Assembly (NCBI GenBank): GCA_034770075.1
Contig: CM068382.1
Coordinates: forward strand, 1,612,001 to 1,676,000
Direction: 5' to 3'
DNA: 64,000 nt
From: Aralia elata
Lineage: Eukaryota; Streptophyta; Magnoliopsida; Apiales; Araliaceae
Shown here: piece by piece, positions 14,701-25,634 of the stretch
Layout: each line of letters starts with the position of its first letter
How positions within the stretch are numbered: position 1 is the stretch's first letter
The notes under the pieces: model-generated
Told to the model about the DNA's origin: nothing
Databases searched by the model: none
Seen by the model: only the letters and a program-made list of their open reading frames with translations
Made by a program: the position numbers and the translations under genes

Positions 14701-16773
14701 AATTCGGTAAATACTTGTTCCTCCATTATTTGTAAGCAACACAAGCAAACACATCAGGAATTACATAATAGTACAAGCACGAAGAAAAAAAAATCCTGGT
14801 CTGGTTTCGGTGGTGAAGTTATCGTGTTACAGATTGAAAATAACAATAAATAAATGAAACGGAATGTTATTTCACCAATTTGACAATAATTTTCTTTTAT
14901 TTTTGGTGCCATTAAGATTTGTTACAACATTTGGGGGGAGGGGGATTTGATCCCACACATTTGCTATGCAAAAGGGTGGTGCTACCATCTGACCAAAGGC
15001 TTCCATAATTTGACAATAATAATTGAGACATTACACACATCAAATGACAATAAATAAATGTGGTAAAGAATTCTCACCGTCTTCCCTGAAGTACAGAGAA
15101 CCTTAATGTCTTCACCGTTGACCCCTACAACTTCTCCATCTATCCAAGCATCATCAGGATCCTCCACCCAAACAATAGATCCAACACCTAAGCTGACCAA
15201 AGCAACCTACAAGTCACCCAGGCTCAGCAGTTAAGTAACTTCAATAATATAACAACTAACAATGCCAAGAAACAAAAATATTTTTCATTTTTTCCACATC
15301 CAGTAATGCTATTGTAGAAGCAGTCAATAAGCTAAGGGCAGAATCCAAAACAAGAAAGCCAAGGCCAACTAAAAGATATAATGGATATCAGCATTTTACT
15401 CGTATATCGACAATCAATATTGCTATGGCTGGTACATGTTGATAACAGCCATTACTGTTTTCATATAACCAGAACACTATCACTTTTTGTACACAAACAA
15501 AGTACAGTTTCATGCTCTATCAAAGCAGACGCTGCTTATTAGTGTAGTTCAGCATCTTTGCTCTAAGATCTATTAGTTGTGACCAAAGGACAGCTTCCAA
15601 CAAAATATTTATGAAACATCCAAATTTCAGAGTTCGTGACCACAATAGGTTGATATATCCACAAGATTAAAAATGATCAAGGTAACTATAAATTCATAAT
15701 ATACTTCCCAAACGAGACATCCTACAACAAGAAATCTTATTCTCTTTCATATTCTTGGGCCCATTTGAAAAGAGCTTCCACTAAATATTCTACAAGTACA
15801 ACAGAAAATTATAAAATGAGTTACAAGCAAAAAGTTGGTAGGGTATTAGAGATAATTAAACAGAAAGTAGTAGAACATAAGGTGTGAAAACAGATGAAAG
15901 AAGATTCCAATGATGGAAATCACTAAAATGAAAAAATTGCAACCACATTGGGCATTATCATTTGTCTCGCGAGACTACAGCATTGCCAACTAATGACTAA
16001 ATTAATAAGAAATTTCTTGAAGGCTTTGAGATGGATAGAACAGAAGAGCATAGACTCCCTCTGCCCCAAATAAACCGCCACATTTGACTTTTCAAGGCTT
16101 ATTAAGGTTTGTCAAACACCATTTCATAATTTGTTCTATATTTTCTTCTAATGATTGAAAAAAAATTATACTCCATCTAATTGTGTAGTTGGCAAATCTA
16201 ACATTCGTGAAAGAGTCAAATGGGACTCTTGTTTTGGTAGAGAGGGCATACTATGTTTAGTCACAACAAAATAAACCCCCAACTCCCGCTAATATGCTAA
16301 AAAATGGGGGAAGTCTTTTACTTCAATTGCTAATTTGCCAAAGGTCAAAATAGTTTATCATCCACTACACTACTCAACTGTCATCAAACTCAGTAAAATA
16401 AATCAAGAAAAATGATCTGAGCTTGTCATGGTAAAAAACTAGAAAGGAAAAAAAAAATCATATTCTCGTACACATGTTAACAAAATATAAATTAAACTGT
16501 AAGCTCCTAAACTTAATCAAACAATCAAGTTTTCTTTGTTAAAAATATTCAGCAGAACAGCAAAGTGAAATGTGTATCAGCACAATCAAAAACATATTTA
16601 ATCATACTTAATTGAGAATTTGAGATTAACTAATATTACACCGCACAGAGCTAAAATGAGCAAATCCAAATAGAACTAAACGCGAACAATCAAATTTCAT
16701 CTAACAATCCAAATGATCATCATATTCAAATTTTAAAAAAACAAAAACAAAAACATTGAAAATCCAGTACCAT
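8..16773 (-). CDS. Class XI myosin heavy chain, MYA2 (XI-2)-like, 3' end outside window
   Basis: Actin-based motor for organelle movement and cytoplasmic streaming. I traced 38 exons in phase (about 1475 codons; the family is about 1500). Exons: 16773-16771, 15206-15078, 14667-14524, 14379-14234, 14148-13992, 13862-13804, 13696-13537, 13165-13016, 12919-12783, 12669-12523, 12384-12283, 11142-11085, 10985-10884, 9463-9426, 9294-9168, 9061-8894, 8781-8650, 8547-8438, 8359-8299, 8127-7950, 7862-7657, 7414-7295, 6617-6519, 5842-5630, 5468-5329, 5249-5138, 5055-5011, 4911-4828, 4747-4577, 2354-2199, 2087-1893, 1318-1190, 1116-1046, 947-848, 733-677, 445-389, 279-199, 90-8. Visible: N-terminal SH3-like segment ([16 protein letters not shown]), P-loop GESGAGKT near residues 156-163, switch region DIYGFE, six IQ motifs across exons 20-22, coiled coil in exons 23-26, and the DIL globular tail in exons 29-38 ([33 protein letters not shown]). 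The wording matches MYA2/XI-2 better than MYA1 or XI-K, as I remember them. The last exon ends at a donor (AG then GTGAAAG), so roughly 30 C-terminal codons lie left of the window. No frameshift or stop seen. Confidence 0.96.
354..384. repeat. (GA)n microsatellite abutting a splice donor
   Basis: About 15 GA units. On the coding strand it is (TC)n and begins four bases into the intron that follows myosin exon 36 (445-389), whose donor reads CCT then GTAATCTCTC. Confidence 0.95.
1021..1034. repeat. Poly-G run (14 G)
   Basis: Homopolymer of 14 G in the short myosin intron between exons 33 and 34. Similar G/C runs occur at 10253-10267 and 41325-41336. The length is a likely place for sequencing error. 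Confidence 0.9.
2520..2715. repeat. 111-bp tandem duplication, each copy ending in an (AT)n tract
   Basis: A block of about 50 bp (AACAATGTGGCACTTTAA ... ATATCATTGT) occurs at about 2521-2569 and again at about 2632-2681 with few changes. The copies run into (AT)n at 2591-2626 and 2685-2715 respectively. The whole lies in the 2.2 kb myosin intron between exons 29 and 30. Confidence 0.85.
2838..3000 (+). mobile_element. Possible tRNA-derived SINE
   Basis: Contains a good RNA polymerase III A box (TGGCTCAAATG, about 2855-2865) and a B box (GGTTCAACTCC, about 2907-2917) about 50 bp apart, as in SINEs. I could not find a target-site duplication or a clear 3' tail, so the ends are approximate. 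It sits in the same myosin intron as the duplication at 2520-2715. Confidence 0.4.
4291..4315. repeat. (AAT)n microsatellite
   Basis: About eight ATA/AAT units in the intron between myosin exons 29 and 30. Confidence 0.9.
9745..9906. repeat. Two tandem copies of an 81-bp unit in myosin intron 13
   Basis: The copies (9745-9825 and 9826-9906) start ACCCACAGATACTACCC and ACCCGCAGATACTACCC and differ at few positions. Read on the minus strand the unit ends CCCTAAGGGTAGTATCTG then GGGTTCC, which resembles 3' portions of plant tRNA-derived SINEs. That link is a suspicion only. Confidence 0.85.
14891..15006 (-). mobile_element. tRNA-derived SINE with 14-bp target-site duplication
   Basis: Flanked by the exact direct repeat AATTTGACAATAAT at 14877-14890 and 15007-15020. 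On the minus strand the 116-bp insert has an A-box-like segment TTGGTCAGATGG (14996-14985) and a B-box-like segment GGATCAAATCC (about 14953-14943), each close to tRNA consensus, and ends in an A-rich tail (AAAAATAAAAGAAA). These are the marks of a SINE inserted by target-primed reverse transcription. It lies in the intron between myosin exons 2 and 3. Family not identified. Confidence 0.85.
15207..16770 (-). other. Myosin intron 1, directly after the ATG
   Basis: A 1564-bp intron (GTACTGG...TTGTAG) separates the start codon from codon 2. No gene seen within. A degenerate Stowaway-like element lies at about 16056-16255. First introns at this position often carry enhancer activity in plants; that is inference here. 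Confidence 0.8.
16056..16255. mobile_element. Degenerate Stowaway-like MITE
   Basis: Left end CTCCCTCTGCCCCAAATAA and right end GGTAGAGAGGGCATA are imperfect inverted repeats of the Stowaway type. Between them is AT-rich non-coding sequence. Ends are approximate. Confidence 0.45.
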
Positions 16774-17160
16774 TTTGAGCAACTCCAATCAGATCGGAAA
16801 CTTCTGCCTCTTCTCAATCAACCTTCGGTTCGATCTAACAAGCAACAATATCTCAATCTAAACAACTCCTTTACTTCACAAAAAAATCAATACAACTACA
16901 ACCAACTCCTCTTTACACTATACAAATGAACCATAAAAACAAAAGCAACAAATGAGATCAAACGGCAGAAATGAGCCTAATTAGTTCTATCACCGCTCCG
17001 ATTTTTCTCTTTCTCCAAACAATGGAAAAATCGGTCAGGTGTAAATGAAGAGAGAGAATTGAATTGATTTGCTAAGCAAATTCTGTTTGTATGCTTTTGC
17101 TTTCTTTCGTTTTATTTTCTTTTCTCTTCCCTCCCACGTTGTTCGGATTTGGTCTCTGTG
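16774..17160 (-). promoter_or_regulatory. 5' leader and proximal promoter of the myosin XI gene
   Basis: The ATG stands alone in its coding exon and is followed at once by a GT donor, so the untranslated leader lies directly to its right. Read on the minus strand, 17150-17000 is pyrimidine-rich (TTTCTTTC, CTCTTCCCTCCC), typical of a plant transcript start. A GCGTCGTTTTG motif sits further out at about 17406-17416. No TATA box was fixed with certainty. The start of transcription is inferred. Confidence 0.45.
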
Positions 17161-19540
17161 TCTCAATACGAGTTTAGTTTACCACTTCTTTAATTAAGAT
17201 TATTAAGAAATAAATAAATAAAAAGTAAACGTGTAGTAATTGGACTGAATTCCTAAATACCCTCCGTTTTTTGTGGTATTACGATAGAGGACAAGTTGAA
17301 TCTCAAAGTGGTGACGTCACTTACTGAGTTACGGACAATTTTGTCGGAGCTTGCAATTTAAAACGCCGCGGCGGTAAAGATTAGTTATTAGTCCCATGCT
17401 ATACTGCGTCGTTTTGTGCGGGCTCTTTTTCAGTTAAGAGTTGTGGCCGACAAAAGGTTTTCAATCAGCCAAAAAGATTGGAGAGTTTGGTGAAAGGTCT
17501 AGATTTTGGAAGTTGGTAAAATATCGTAAAAGTTTAGTGTAATTATTTTTACCAAGATAATTTGATTGTAGTAAAGTTGAAGTTTTACGCTATCTGTTTG
17601 TTCTATTCTACCAAATCAAATGAATTTCAAGACTTTTTATGTCATCGTTTTAATGGTATATTGTAATTAAAATAAGTTATGTGTTAATAATATATATGAA
17701 TTATGTAATGATAATTACACAGTTAAATATGTTAAAATAACTAAATTACCCAAAGGCCAAATAGTGAATGTGTAAAAAATGATTCCCATTAAGAATAATT
17801 TTATCACTTTTAGTCTTTTACATACATGGATGTCAATTATCACCATATATGATGGATAATAAGTAAATTTGATAAACGTTTCCACTCCAATCTATAGTAA
17901 TAGTAGTTATTTATATATACTTATTTTTTCTTTCAATAAGTAAGACTTTCAAAGTTGTAAAGTTAAGCTTTAGCTTCATAATAAAATATTACTCTAGTAA
18001 TTATACTCCTAATTTATCACACCTTTTACATTAAATTTATTATGTCCGTTACTTAAAAAAAAGTATGTTAATATATTATACTCCCCCATCCATTTGAATG
18101 TGAAAAAAAAATACGTTGAATTTTTAAAAATACAATATTTATTTGTTAGGACAAAGATAAATATATGACCATAAATTAGAGAATAATGTATTGCCAAGTA
18201 AACAAATAACAATTTTTACCAAGTGAAGTGATGAAAGAGAAGAGGAAAAAGTATGAGCTAATGAGGTATTAACTTAATTTATATTTATTTATAACAAGTC
18301 ATGAGGCAATCTGTCAATGTGTTGATTAGGTTAATTTTTATATATATTTTTTTTAATTTTGCTGAGTTTTGATGAGTTGATCTTGAGTTTTACGGTAAAA
18401 GTTAACAAAATTAGCTTACAATAATTTTATTTATATTACAATGTACTTGAGTGAATTTCGTTTGTACGAGTCAAATCTCTAATTTCGTTTATAAAATCGA
18501 ATGGTCTCTCTATCATGAATTACTCTTATGCTTCTTCCTCTTATTATTTCATATATATTTTTGAGAATATCTTAAATTTCTTGTCTTTGGTCTATCTCTT
18601 TTTTTAATTACAAAATACAAAAGAAGATTTCAATGATTCGATATATGTAAATTGAGAAACATTTGATGCCTTAATAATCGAATTCGCATAATTCGAAAAC
18701 TTAATCAAACACTCGTCATCCCCGTTTCCTCTCCATTTTCATATTTCTATTCTTCTTATTAGTCATGATTATTAATTTGTCAAATCAGAAGGTTAACTCG
18801 GAGATATTGATTTTGCCATTAATCTCCTCCGTCTTCACACGTCTTTTGTCCTCGACGATCATCGATTTCTCTTTTGAATTTTTTTTGATATTAATTCTAT
18901 TTTTTTCATTATAAGTTAGTAAATTAGTAGACTTAAGTTCAATGGAGTAGTAAACAAATGAGAATTTTACCAAAAATTGTGTAAGTGACCAACCTCTAAG
19001 GCCCATGATTCCCAAATAAGTGGGATAAATGCTTTAAATAATTATTTGATCATAAACTAAAAGAATGTCTCTAACAAGTTTAATTCACAATCTTGCCTCA
19101 CTTTTCTATTTCTTATATTTTAATTTGAATTATCTTTTTACCTTTTTATGTTGATCTTATATCCAATTTATGATATTAGTCGTTGGATGTATGATTATTC
19201 AGTTGAATTTATTGGCCACTAACTGACTGTGAAAAAATAGTTTTAATTATTTCATGTTAAGTATGGAAAAAGGGATTTTAAAGAATATGTCTTTAAATCT
19301 AATTTTGAAAATATAAATTGATTTTTATTTGGAATAAAAAAAATATTTGTTAGCAAATGAATTTATATCATTTTATCAATTATATCTCAAACGCCGGGTC
19401 GGGTACCATACTTATGTCTTAGATAACGCGTGAAGTTTATCGAAATTGCAATTAAAAATTATTGACGTTGATTATATAATTTATGCGAGAAAAGGAATAT
19501 ACGGTATCCCGCATCTAGTGGCGTGGCGTGCGGCATCCTC

Positions 19541-19570
19541 CAAAACGGCGTCGTTTTGGGAATATATATA
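19541..19570 (+). promoter_or_regulatory. Palindrome CAAAACGGCGTCGTTTTG with adjacent TATA-like run
   Basis: The 18-bp near-perfect palindrome (19541-19558) is followed immediately by AATATATATATAA and then a CT-rich stretch (ATCACTCTCTCTCTC) from about 19592, the order expected for a promoter. Only a six-codon ORF follows (ATG at about 19640). No gene could be attached, so this may be a relic or non-coding promoter. Confidence 0.35.
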
Positions 19571-21195
19571 TAATAATTTTTTTTTAACCCAGATCACTCT
19601 CTCTCTCATCTCTTATCCTGTTTATTTCTTCGATTTGACCATGGTTCTGTGCCTCGTTTGAGATTTGGTGGTGAAGGTTTGGTGCGGTGATAGGTGGATG
19701 GGTAGAGGTGGTGGTGCATGCTCGTGACGGTGTCTGAGCTAATAATATGGTGGGGAAAATAGCGGAATGATGGTGGATGGTAATAGAATTAGTTGGTGAT
19801 TCTTGACTTGCTGGGAAAAGAGAAAAAGAAACAATAGAGATCAGAGATACAATGTAACAATTATTTAAAGGACAGTGGAATATATTCTTTTCTTCATGTG
19901 AAACTAATGGCATATAATATGTTTTTTTTTCCTAAAGTGCAAGATTCATTTCGAAAAATATACGGATTCAAAATAAGATGTTTAGAAAGCTAAAGGAATG
20001 CTGATAATTTTGTTTTTGACAATTATGTACCTTTTTGCATTGCAAATTAACCATTTTAATTATGTTAACCATTTTCTAACCCATTTTTCAATTACGAGGA
20101 GGATGGAATATGAACATGCTTACTTCCCGATAAACATAAATAAATAAATATGAATTTACTTATCTTTAGATGATTCATAATTGGAAATGGAGGCTAACTC
20201 TTTCTCTTTAAACATGGAAATTGATATATTCTATAATAAAATTAGAAAATTAATATTTTTACAAGTAAAAATAATAATTTTATAACATTCTTAGTAAATA
20301 AATCACACTCTTGTAAAAATATCAAATTTTACTTATAAAAATATCAATTATCTAAAATTATTATAATTTTCGTTACAATAATTTATCTACCTTAACACCT
20401 TTGTAGCTTACCCATCGATCTTGTGTGGCACGTGAGACTGGCAACTTTTGTTATTTCCTTTCTAAGCTATGGGCAATTTGTGGTGTCACGTATGAAAAGT
20501 AATTAAAAAGTCTATTAGTAACATCAAACCGTCGCTTTATTTCTGACAAAAAATCCGACGGTCAAAAAGGTCAAAATCGTCAATAAAAAAAAAATTTCAA
20601 AACGGAATTATGCGCAGCGTGATACGGATAACTGTAAAAGGCAAAAAACTGCAGAAGTAGTAGACTAGTTAGAGTCACACCATTGTCCACGAGCCAAGGC
20701 CTCGAAGTACTTGGTACTCTCTATTTACTTGGTCATATCTATCTAAATATCTATATTATAAATTAGGGGGGAATGAATGACAGTTTTTTTGTATAATTTT
20801 TTTTGGACTTTTTTATTTTATTTTTTTAATTTTCGTTAGTCATTTTTATTTTTTTCTTTCTCCCATTACCTCTCGTCTCTTATTTTTTAGTGTTTTATTT
20901 ATGTTCTCTTAACACACACATAGTGTGTATCATATAAACTAATTCCTTATAAATATTAGGATCCGATGGTACATACGTTGCGTGTGTAAATTTGATAGGA
21001 TAAAATTATAAAATTTAAAGGATTAATAAAAAATAAATATTAAAAGGACAAAATAGGAATTACGATAAAATAAGATTTTTAAAAATTTTGAATAATTAAA
21101 TAAAAGATAAAAAAAAGTAATATAAAAATAATAATAATATACTAAATTTATAATGACAAAAGAGACAAAAATATAATGTAATATAGTTGCATCGT

Positions 21196-21211
21196 TGACG
21201 TCAATGACTCA
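21196..21211. promoter_or_regulatory. Paired bZIP-type sites TGACGTCA and TGACTCA
   Basis: A perfect palindromic TGACGTCA (21196-21203) lies one base from TGACTCA (21205-21211). Both are consensus sites for plant bZIP factors (TGA and GCN4-like classes). No gene start lies nearby, so the function is unknown. Confidence 0.35.
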
Positions 21212-22789
21212 AGTGAGCCGCTTTATAAGATAAGTGCTGACAATTTTTTTTTTTATAAAAATTAGTTTATAAACTAATGTGACAGAGTTAATTTTTTATA
21301 AAATTATTTTGTCATTAAAATATAATTGTTATAAGATGGATAGATAGTTGTGCTTGCGACTCTATGTTGATGAATGTGTCCTTGGCGCGTGAGACAGCCG
21401 AGCGTGGGTTATGCTAGGACGTTTTGGGGGTGGTGGAAAATAGGATACACAGAGGCACGTTTGTCCGCGTATTAGACAACTAGATTTGACGCAGACGAGG
21501 ACGTCTGGACGTGCAATGGAAGCTTTACTTTAATTTATTTAACTTAAAGAGGAAATTAACGGTCTAGATATAAAGTCCATTAATCGGTGCAATCTCAGCC
21601 GTTAAAAATCTGGAATTGCGTGACAACGTTGTCTCTGTTACAACCGCCTTAACAAACGGGAATAACTAATTGCCTTTACGTGTTGACTAAGAGTAACAGA
21701 CGGTGCTACTAATGGGCTGGGCTGGCTTCACATTAAACTTCTGGGCTTTTTACATAATCCTATTTTCTTCCCAAAGCAATTGAAATAGAAGAACAATGTA
21801 TATCATACTCAGCTCAGCCCATTCCAAAGTAAAACTCCATTTAAAAAATCTCTTACCCTAAAGGGAGAGCAATGCCACTTGGACTAGTAATGTTAAAGTA
21901 AATTCGTACTCTTTGCGTTTACTTATACAAAAAATTGAGGCTATATTTTTAGAATATAATATATAAATAAATAAAATTCTTTTGTGGAATGAAAGATATA
22001 TAATATTTATATTTAAAATAAAGTATTATATCTAAGCATATTTATATATAAAAAACATTGATTATGTTTGAAACTTGAAAAATGCATAACAATAAGAAAA
22101 TTATCTTAATGCACATAAATTCAATTATCTATACTTCTAAAAAAAATAATTATATCATTAGTATTATTAAAATATACTGTTAGGCATTGTAAATAATTTT
22201 TATTTTCTTATTTTTGGAGTTCTAAACGGACTCGTTCAGAAATTTATGTAGAGATGGAGAGTACTAAGAAAGGACCGATTGGAACAAATCCAAAATTTGT
22301 ATGTGATTCTTATTGCTTTATTGTACAACAACGCATGCAGGAAAATATGGATCTAATAACCCAAACAAGAGAGGATGCGGAGGTTGTGAGAGGCCCAAGA
22401 AAATGTGTTGGGCTGGGCTGGGCTGGGTTTGCAGTTGAGATTGGAACAGGAGAATCCAGATATATTTAACAGTGGAATAACTACTGGACAATGTAGCTTC
22501 TATCTTTTCAATACTTTATAGCCTCAATACAGGCAGTCAGCAACTGATCAGTCTGTTCTTTTACTTTTCCGTATTCCTTTCCTATAGTAAATAACTAGAT
22601 ATGTAATTAAATACTATAAGAGAAATAATATTTGCGTTTCAAAATTAAAAAATAAATAAAAAAATAGACTACACTGCTAAGTTAAAAAACTTAAAAATAA
22701 TTCAAAAAAATTATTTTACAATGAAACATAAATAGGAAAGTCAAATTGGATATGTTTAAAACAATGTTGATTATTAAATAAATCTAATA

Positions 22790-23047
22790 CTCCCTCCGTC
22801 CCAAATTAATTGTATTTTTAGGATTTTTTAAAGTCAAATTGACTATTTTTAAAATTAATAATTAAGCATATATAAATATATTTTTAAAATTATAAAAATT
22901 GAAATTAGTAATAAATTGTATATACTTTCTTTTGGTTATAATCTCTTCACCTATATTTTAACAAAAATAATAAAAAGATTAGTTCTAAAAAAAGTCAATT
23001 TGACTTAAAATGGTCAAAATTGAGCAATTAATTTGGGACAAAGGGAG
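22790..23047. mobile_element. Stowaway MITE, full length (258 bp)
   Basis: Starts CTCCCTCCGTCCCAAATTAA and ends in the inverted form (TTAATTTGGGAC...GGGAG), flanked by the TA target duplication typical of Tc1/mariner MITEs. Nearly the same sequence is found at 46194-46454 and 59412-59669. Confidence 0.9.
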
Positions 23048-23575
23048 TAATAAACATAAATTAAAATTCACCCTTAAAGTTTTGTTAATTAAATGATTGA
23101 TTTTTTTTTTTCTAATTGAACGAAGGGGATAATCAATAATATAAATTATAATAAAATAATGTACTCCATTACATAAGACATTATTAAGACATAATTAACC
23201 ACTTTTCCCCTGATAATTATAGAGATCATCAACTGTTCTGACTTTCTTCTTGTGCTTTAATTATGGCAATTTCATCATGAAAAGTACATTAATAGTCAAC
23301 AATGAATAATCAATTCTGATCTTAGATTTTGATCATTTTACTACTAGTACATGACAATTAGAATAACATGAAAAAGCCCAAAAAGAAGACCCACTAGAAC
23401 TTGATTATAGACAGCTTTTTTCATGAAAAAATAACCTCCTAACTTAAACTAGGGCCATAATTAATAATTAATTAAACATATAATCTTATCTTATAAAGAA
23501 TATATTTCATGCAATCTAATTGGGAAAAAAAAAATATTGCGGAAAAATTAAAGTAGAGTAAAATAATAATAAAAT

Positions 23576-23727
23576 ATGTATAACTAAAAGAAAGTATATA
23601 CAATTTATTACTAACCCCAATTTTTATAATTTTAAAAATATATTTATATATGCTTAATTTTTATTATAAAAATAGTCAATTTAACTTAAAAAGTCAAAAC
23701 TGAGCAATTAATTTGGGACGGATGGAG
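23576..23727. mobile_element. Truncated Stowaway MITE of the same family
   Basis: Its right part (AAGAAAGTATATACAATTTA ... TTTGGGACGGATGGAG, then TA) matches the inverted half of the 22790-23047 family. The other terminal repeat is missing. Confidence 0.75.
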
Positions 23728-24220
23728 TATTTATTTAAAATTAAGTCAAAAAGATCAATTTTATATTAAATAAAAAGAGAAATGATATTTTCAAACAAAA
23801 GTAATAATTTTACAAAATTTGTGTTACATAAATAATAAATGATACCCACATTTATGTGAGATTGATTTTATGAAAATATTAATTTTTATTTCTAAAAATA
23901 ATAATTTATTTACCGTGAACAAATAAATACCTCGATATTTTCCCAATCCTTTTTCTTATGGAAGTAACTTCTCATTTATTGCCGGTCCTGCAAGAATAAA
24001 TTAGTGAAGCTATTCGGCGCCGGCAAACATGTCCAGTCTTGCAGTATGGTTTATGTTCTCAAATTATGAAAAATTATTGTCTATTGGTGTATTTTCTGAA
24101 TGTTTGCATGTGCATGCAATAAATTGATTTTACACCAATAATAAAGTGTCAATGATTTTTCTTACTAATATAAAGTTTATTTTATTCATTTTAATACTTG
24201 TACGATGCATTTAATTCTTA

Positions 24221-24830
24221 CTCCCTCTGTTCTTTTTAAAGGGTGCAATTTATTATTTTTATCCATCATTTATAGATTTCATGAAACCAGTAACAACTTA
24301 ATTTTTTATATTAAATATTCATTTATTTTTATTTTTATTTTTAAAATAATTTTTAAGAAAATAATAGTGAGATTTCATATTCAATTTGATTGAACAAATA
24401 AAATATTAATTACATTTATTATTTAAGATTTTATTTTTTATTAGTTGCACACATGATATATACCAGCCATTTATAGAAGTTATACACACTGGTTTTTCCC
24501 TTGAGGCTCAAGAAAATAAATACTACTCCCTCCGTTCTAAAAAAATAATAGAAATATAATTTTCATACAAATTAAAATAGTAAAAAATTAGAAAAAAGTG
24601 TGTGTATGTGTGTATATATTCCAATCTACTCTTATTCTCTAGAGATGTGATGAGTTGATATTTTACATAGGTTAATATATAAGTGACCGACTGATTATTA
24701 AGATAAGCAAAATATAATAATAACTCAAGAGTAATTTTATGTGAATAAAAATTTATGTAATATTTTTATCATTTTTTTATGATAAAATTTTTTATCACTT
24801 AAATCATCCTTTTAGAGACGAAACGAGTAT
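24221..24830. mobile_element. One or two degenerate Stowaway-type elements
   Basis: CTCCCTCTGTTC at about 24221 and CTCCCTCCGTTCT at about 24526 are Stowaway starts. The second can be paired with GAGACGAAACGAG ending at about 24830. The first has no convincing partner. The interior is AT-rich and non-coding. Confidence 0.5.
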
Positions 24831-25169
24831 ACAGTAACATTATTATTTTTTGACATAACATAACAGTATTTTTTTAACTGAAAAATACGATGATTTCAAA
24901 AATTGTAAGTTGTTAAAATTATTTTATTCTTAAAATGAAAGTCATGTTAGACGCTTAATTTTCTCTATCTTGTATTTTTCATTTCTGCATTAATTTAAGA
25001 ACTCGAATCAATTTATTTTAATAAATTATCTTAATTTTAAACTTAAATTTTTTTTTAATTAACTTTTAAAAATTAATAATAATCCTAACAAATAGAAGTT
25101 GCTTGATTCATTGGTAATAAGATTCTCATGTGTCAGAGGAGGACATGTAAAGATGGATAAGGCTGGGGT

Positions 25170-25275
25170 TGTATCGATCCACGTGTGCACACTTTCCTTA
25201 ACTTAAATAAAATATTAAAAAAAACAAAAAACAAGCCTCCCCCTCGTAAAGCTGCACAGCCTATATATAATAGTA
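25170..25275 (+). promoter_or_regulatory. Promoter-like segment with G-box and TATA box
   Basis: CCACGTGTGCAC (about 25179-25190) holds a G-box core and CCTATATATAATAG (about 25260-25273) is a good plant TATA box 80 bp on. The downstream ORF (25424-25720) does not resemble any protein I know. A relic promoter is possible. Confidence 0.3.
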
Positions 25276-25634
25276 CTACCATATTATTATAATGAATGTA
25301 TATATATGTATATTGTATGGTGACAAAAAACTCATTCAAATACAGTCCTGGCACTGCAATTTCCCTCCTCTTTTTGCACGTCAGACCGTATTTGCTCCCA
25401 CGCGCCCTGAAAGGATGTGAATAATGTTAAAAGTAGACCCCCATTCCCTGTGGCAAGTATGTCTCAAATTCCAAGTACAAACTAGGTGGGCCCCAATATC
25501 GACAGCTACAATCCATTCTCTGACTGCTCTTACCTCGATTCACGCGCCGATGTCCAACATCCCTTATTTAAACGATTATATAAATAAAGATAATTTATAC
25601 CCTAGGAGTGAAAATATTAATGACAACATTATAT

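Larger units (their letters stand above)
17200..22780. other. AT-rich intergenic region, no supported gene
   Basis: About 5.6 kb without an ORF resembling a protein. Islands of higher GC occur at about 19384-19560, 20400-20720 and 21360-21500. The first contains a palindrome and TATA-like run (separate entry), the second a CACGTG core near 20428, and a bZIP-type site pair lies at 21196-21211. Repeated GGGCT units occur near 21713-21726 and 22404-22428. Confidence 0.7.

Noticed and set aside
19584..19913. 109-codon minus-strand ORF
   Set aside because: Low-complexity His/Thr/Pro content, overlaps the promoter-like island on the opposite strand, and shows no known domain.
22254..22469. 71-codon ORF with a GGGCT repeat
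   Set aside because: Composition follows the simple repeat; no splice partners or homology recognised.
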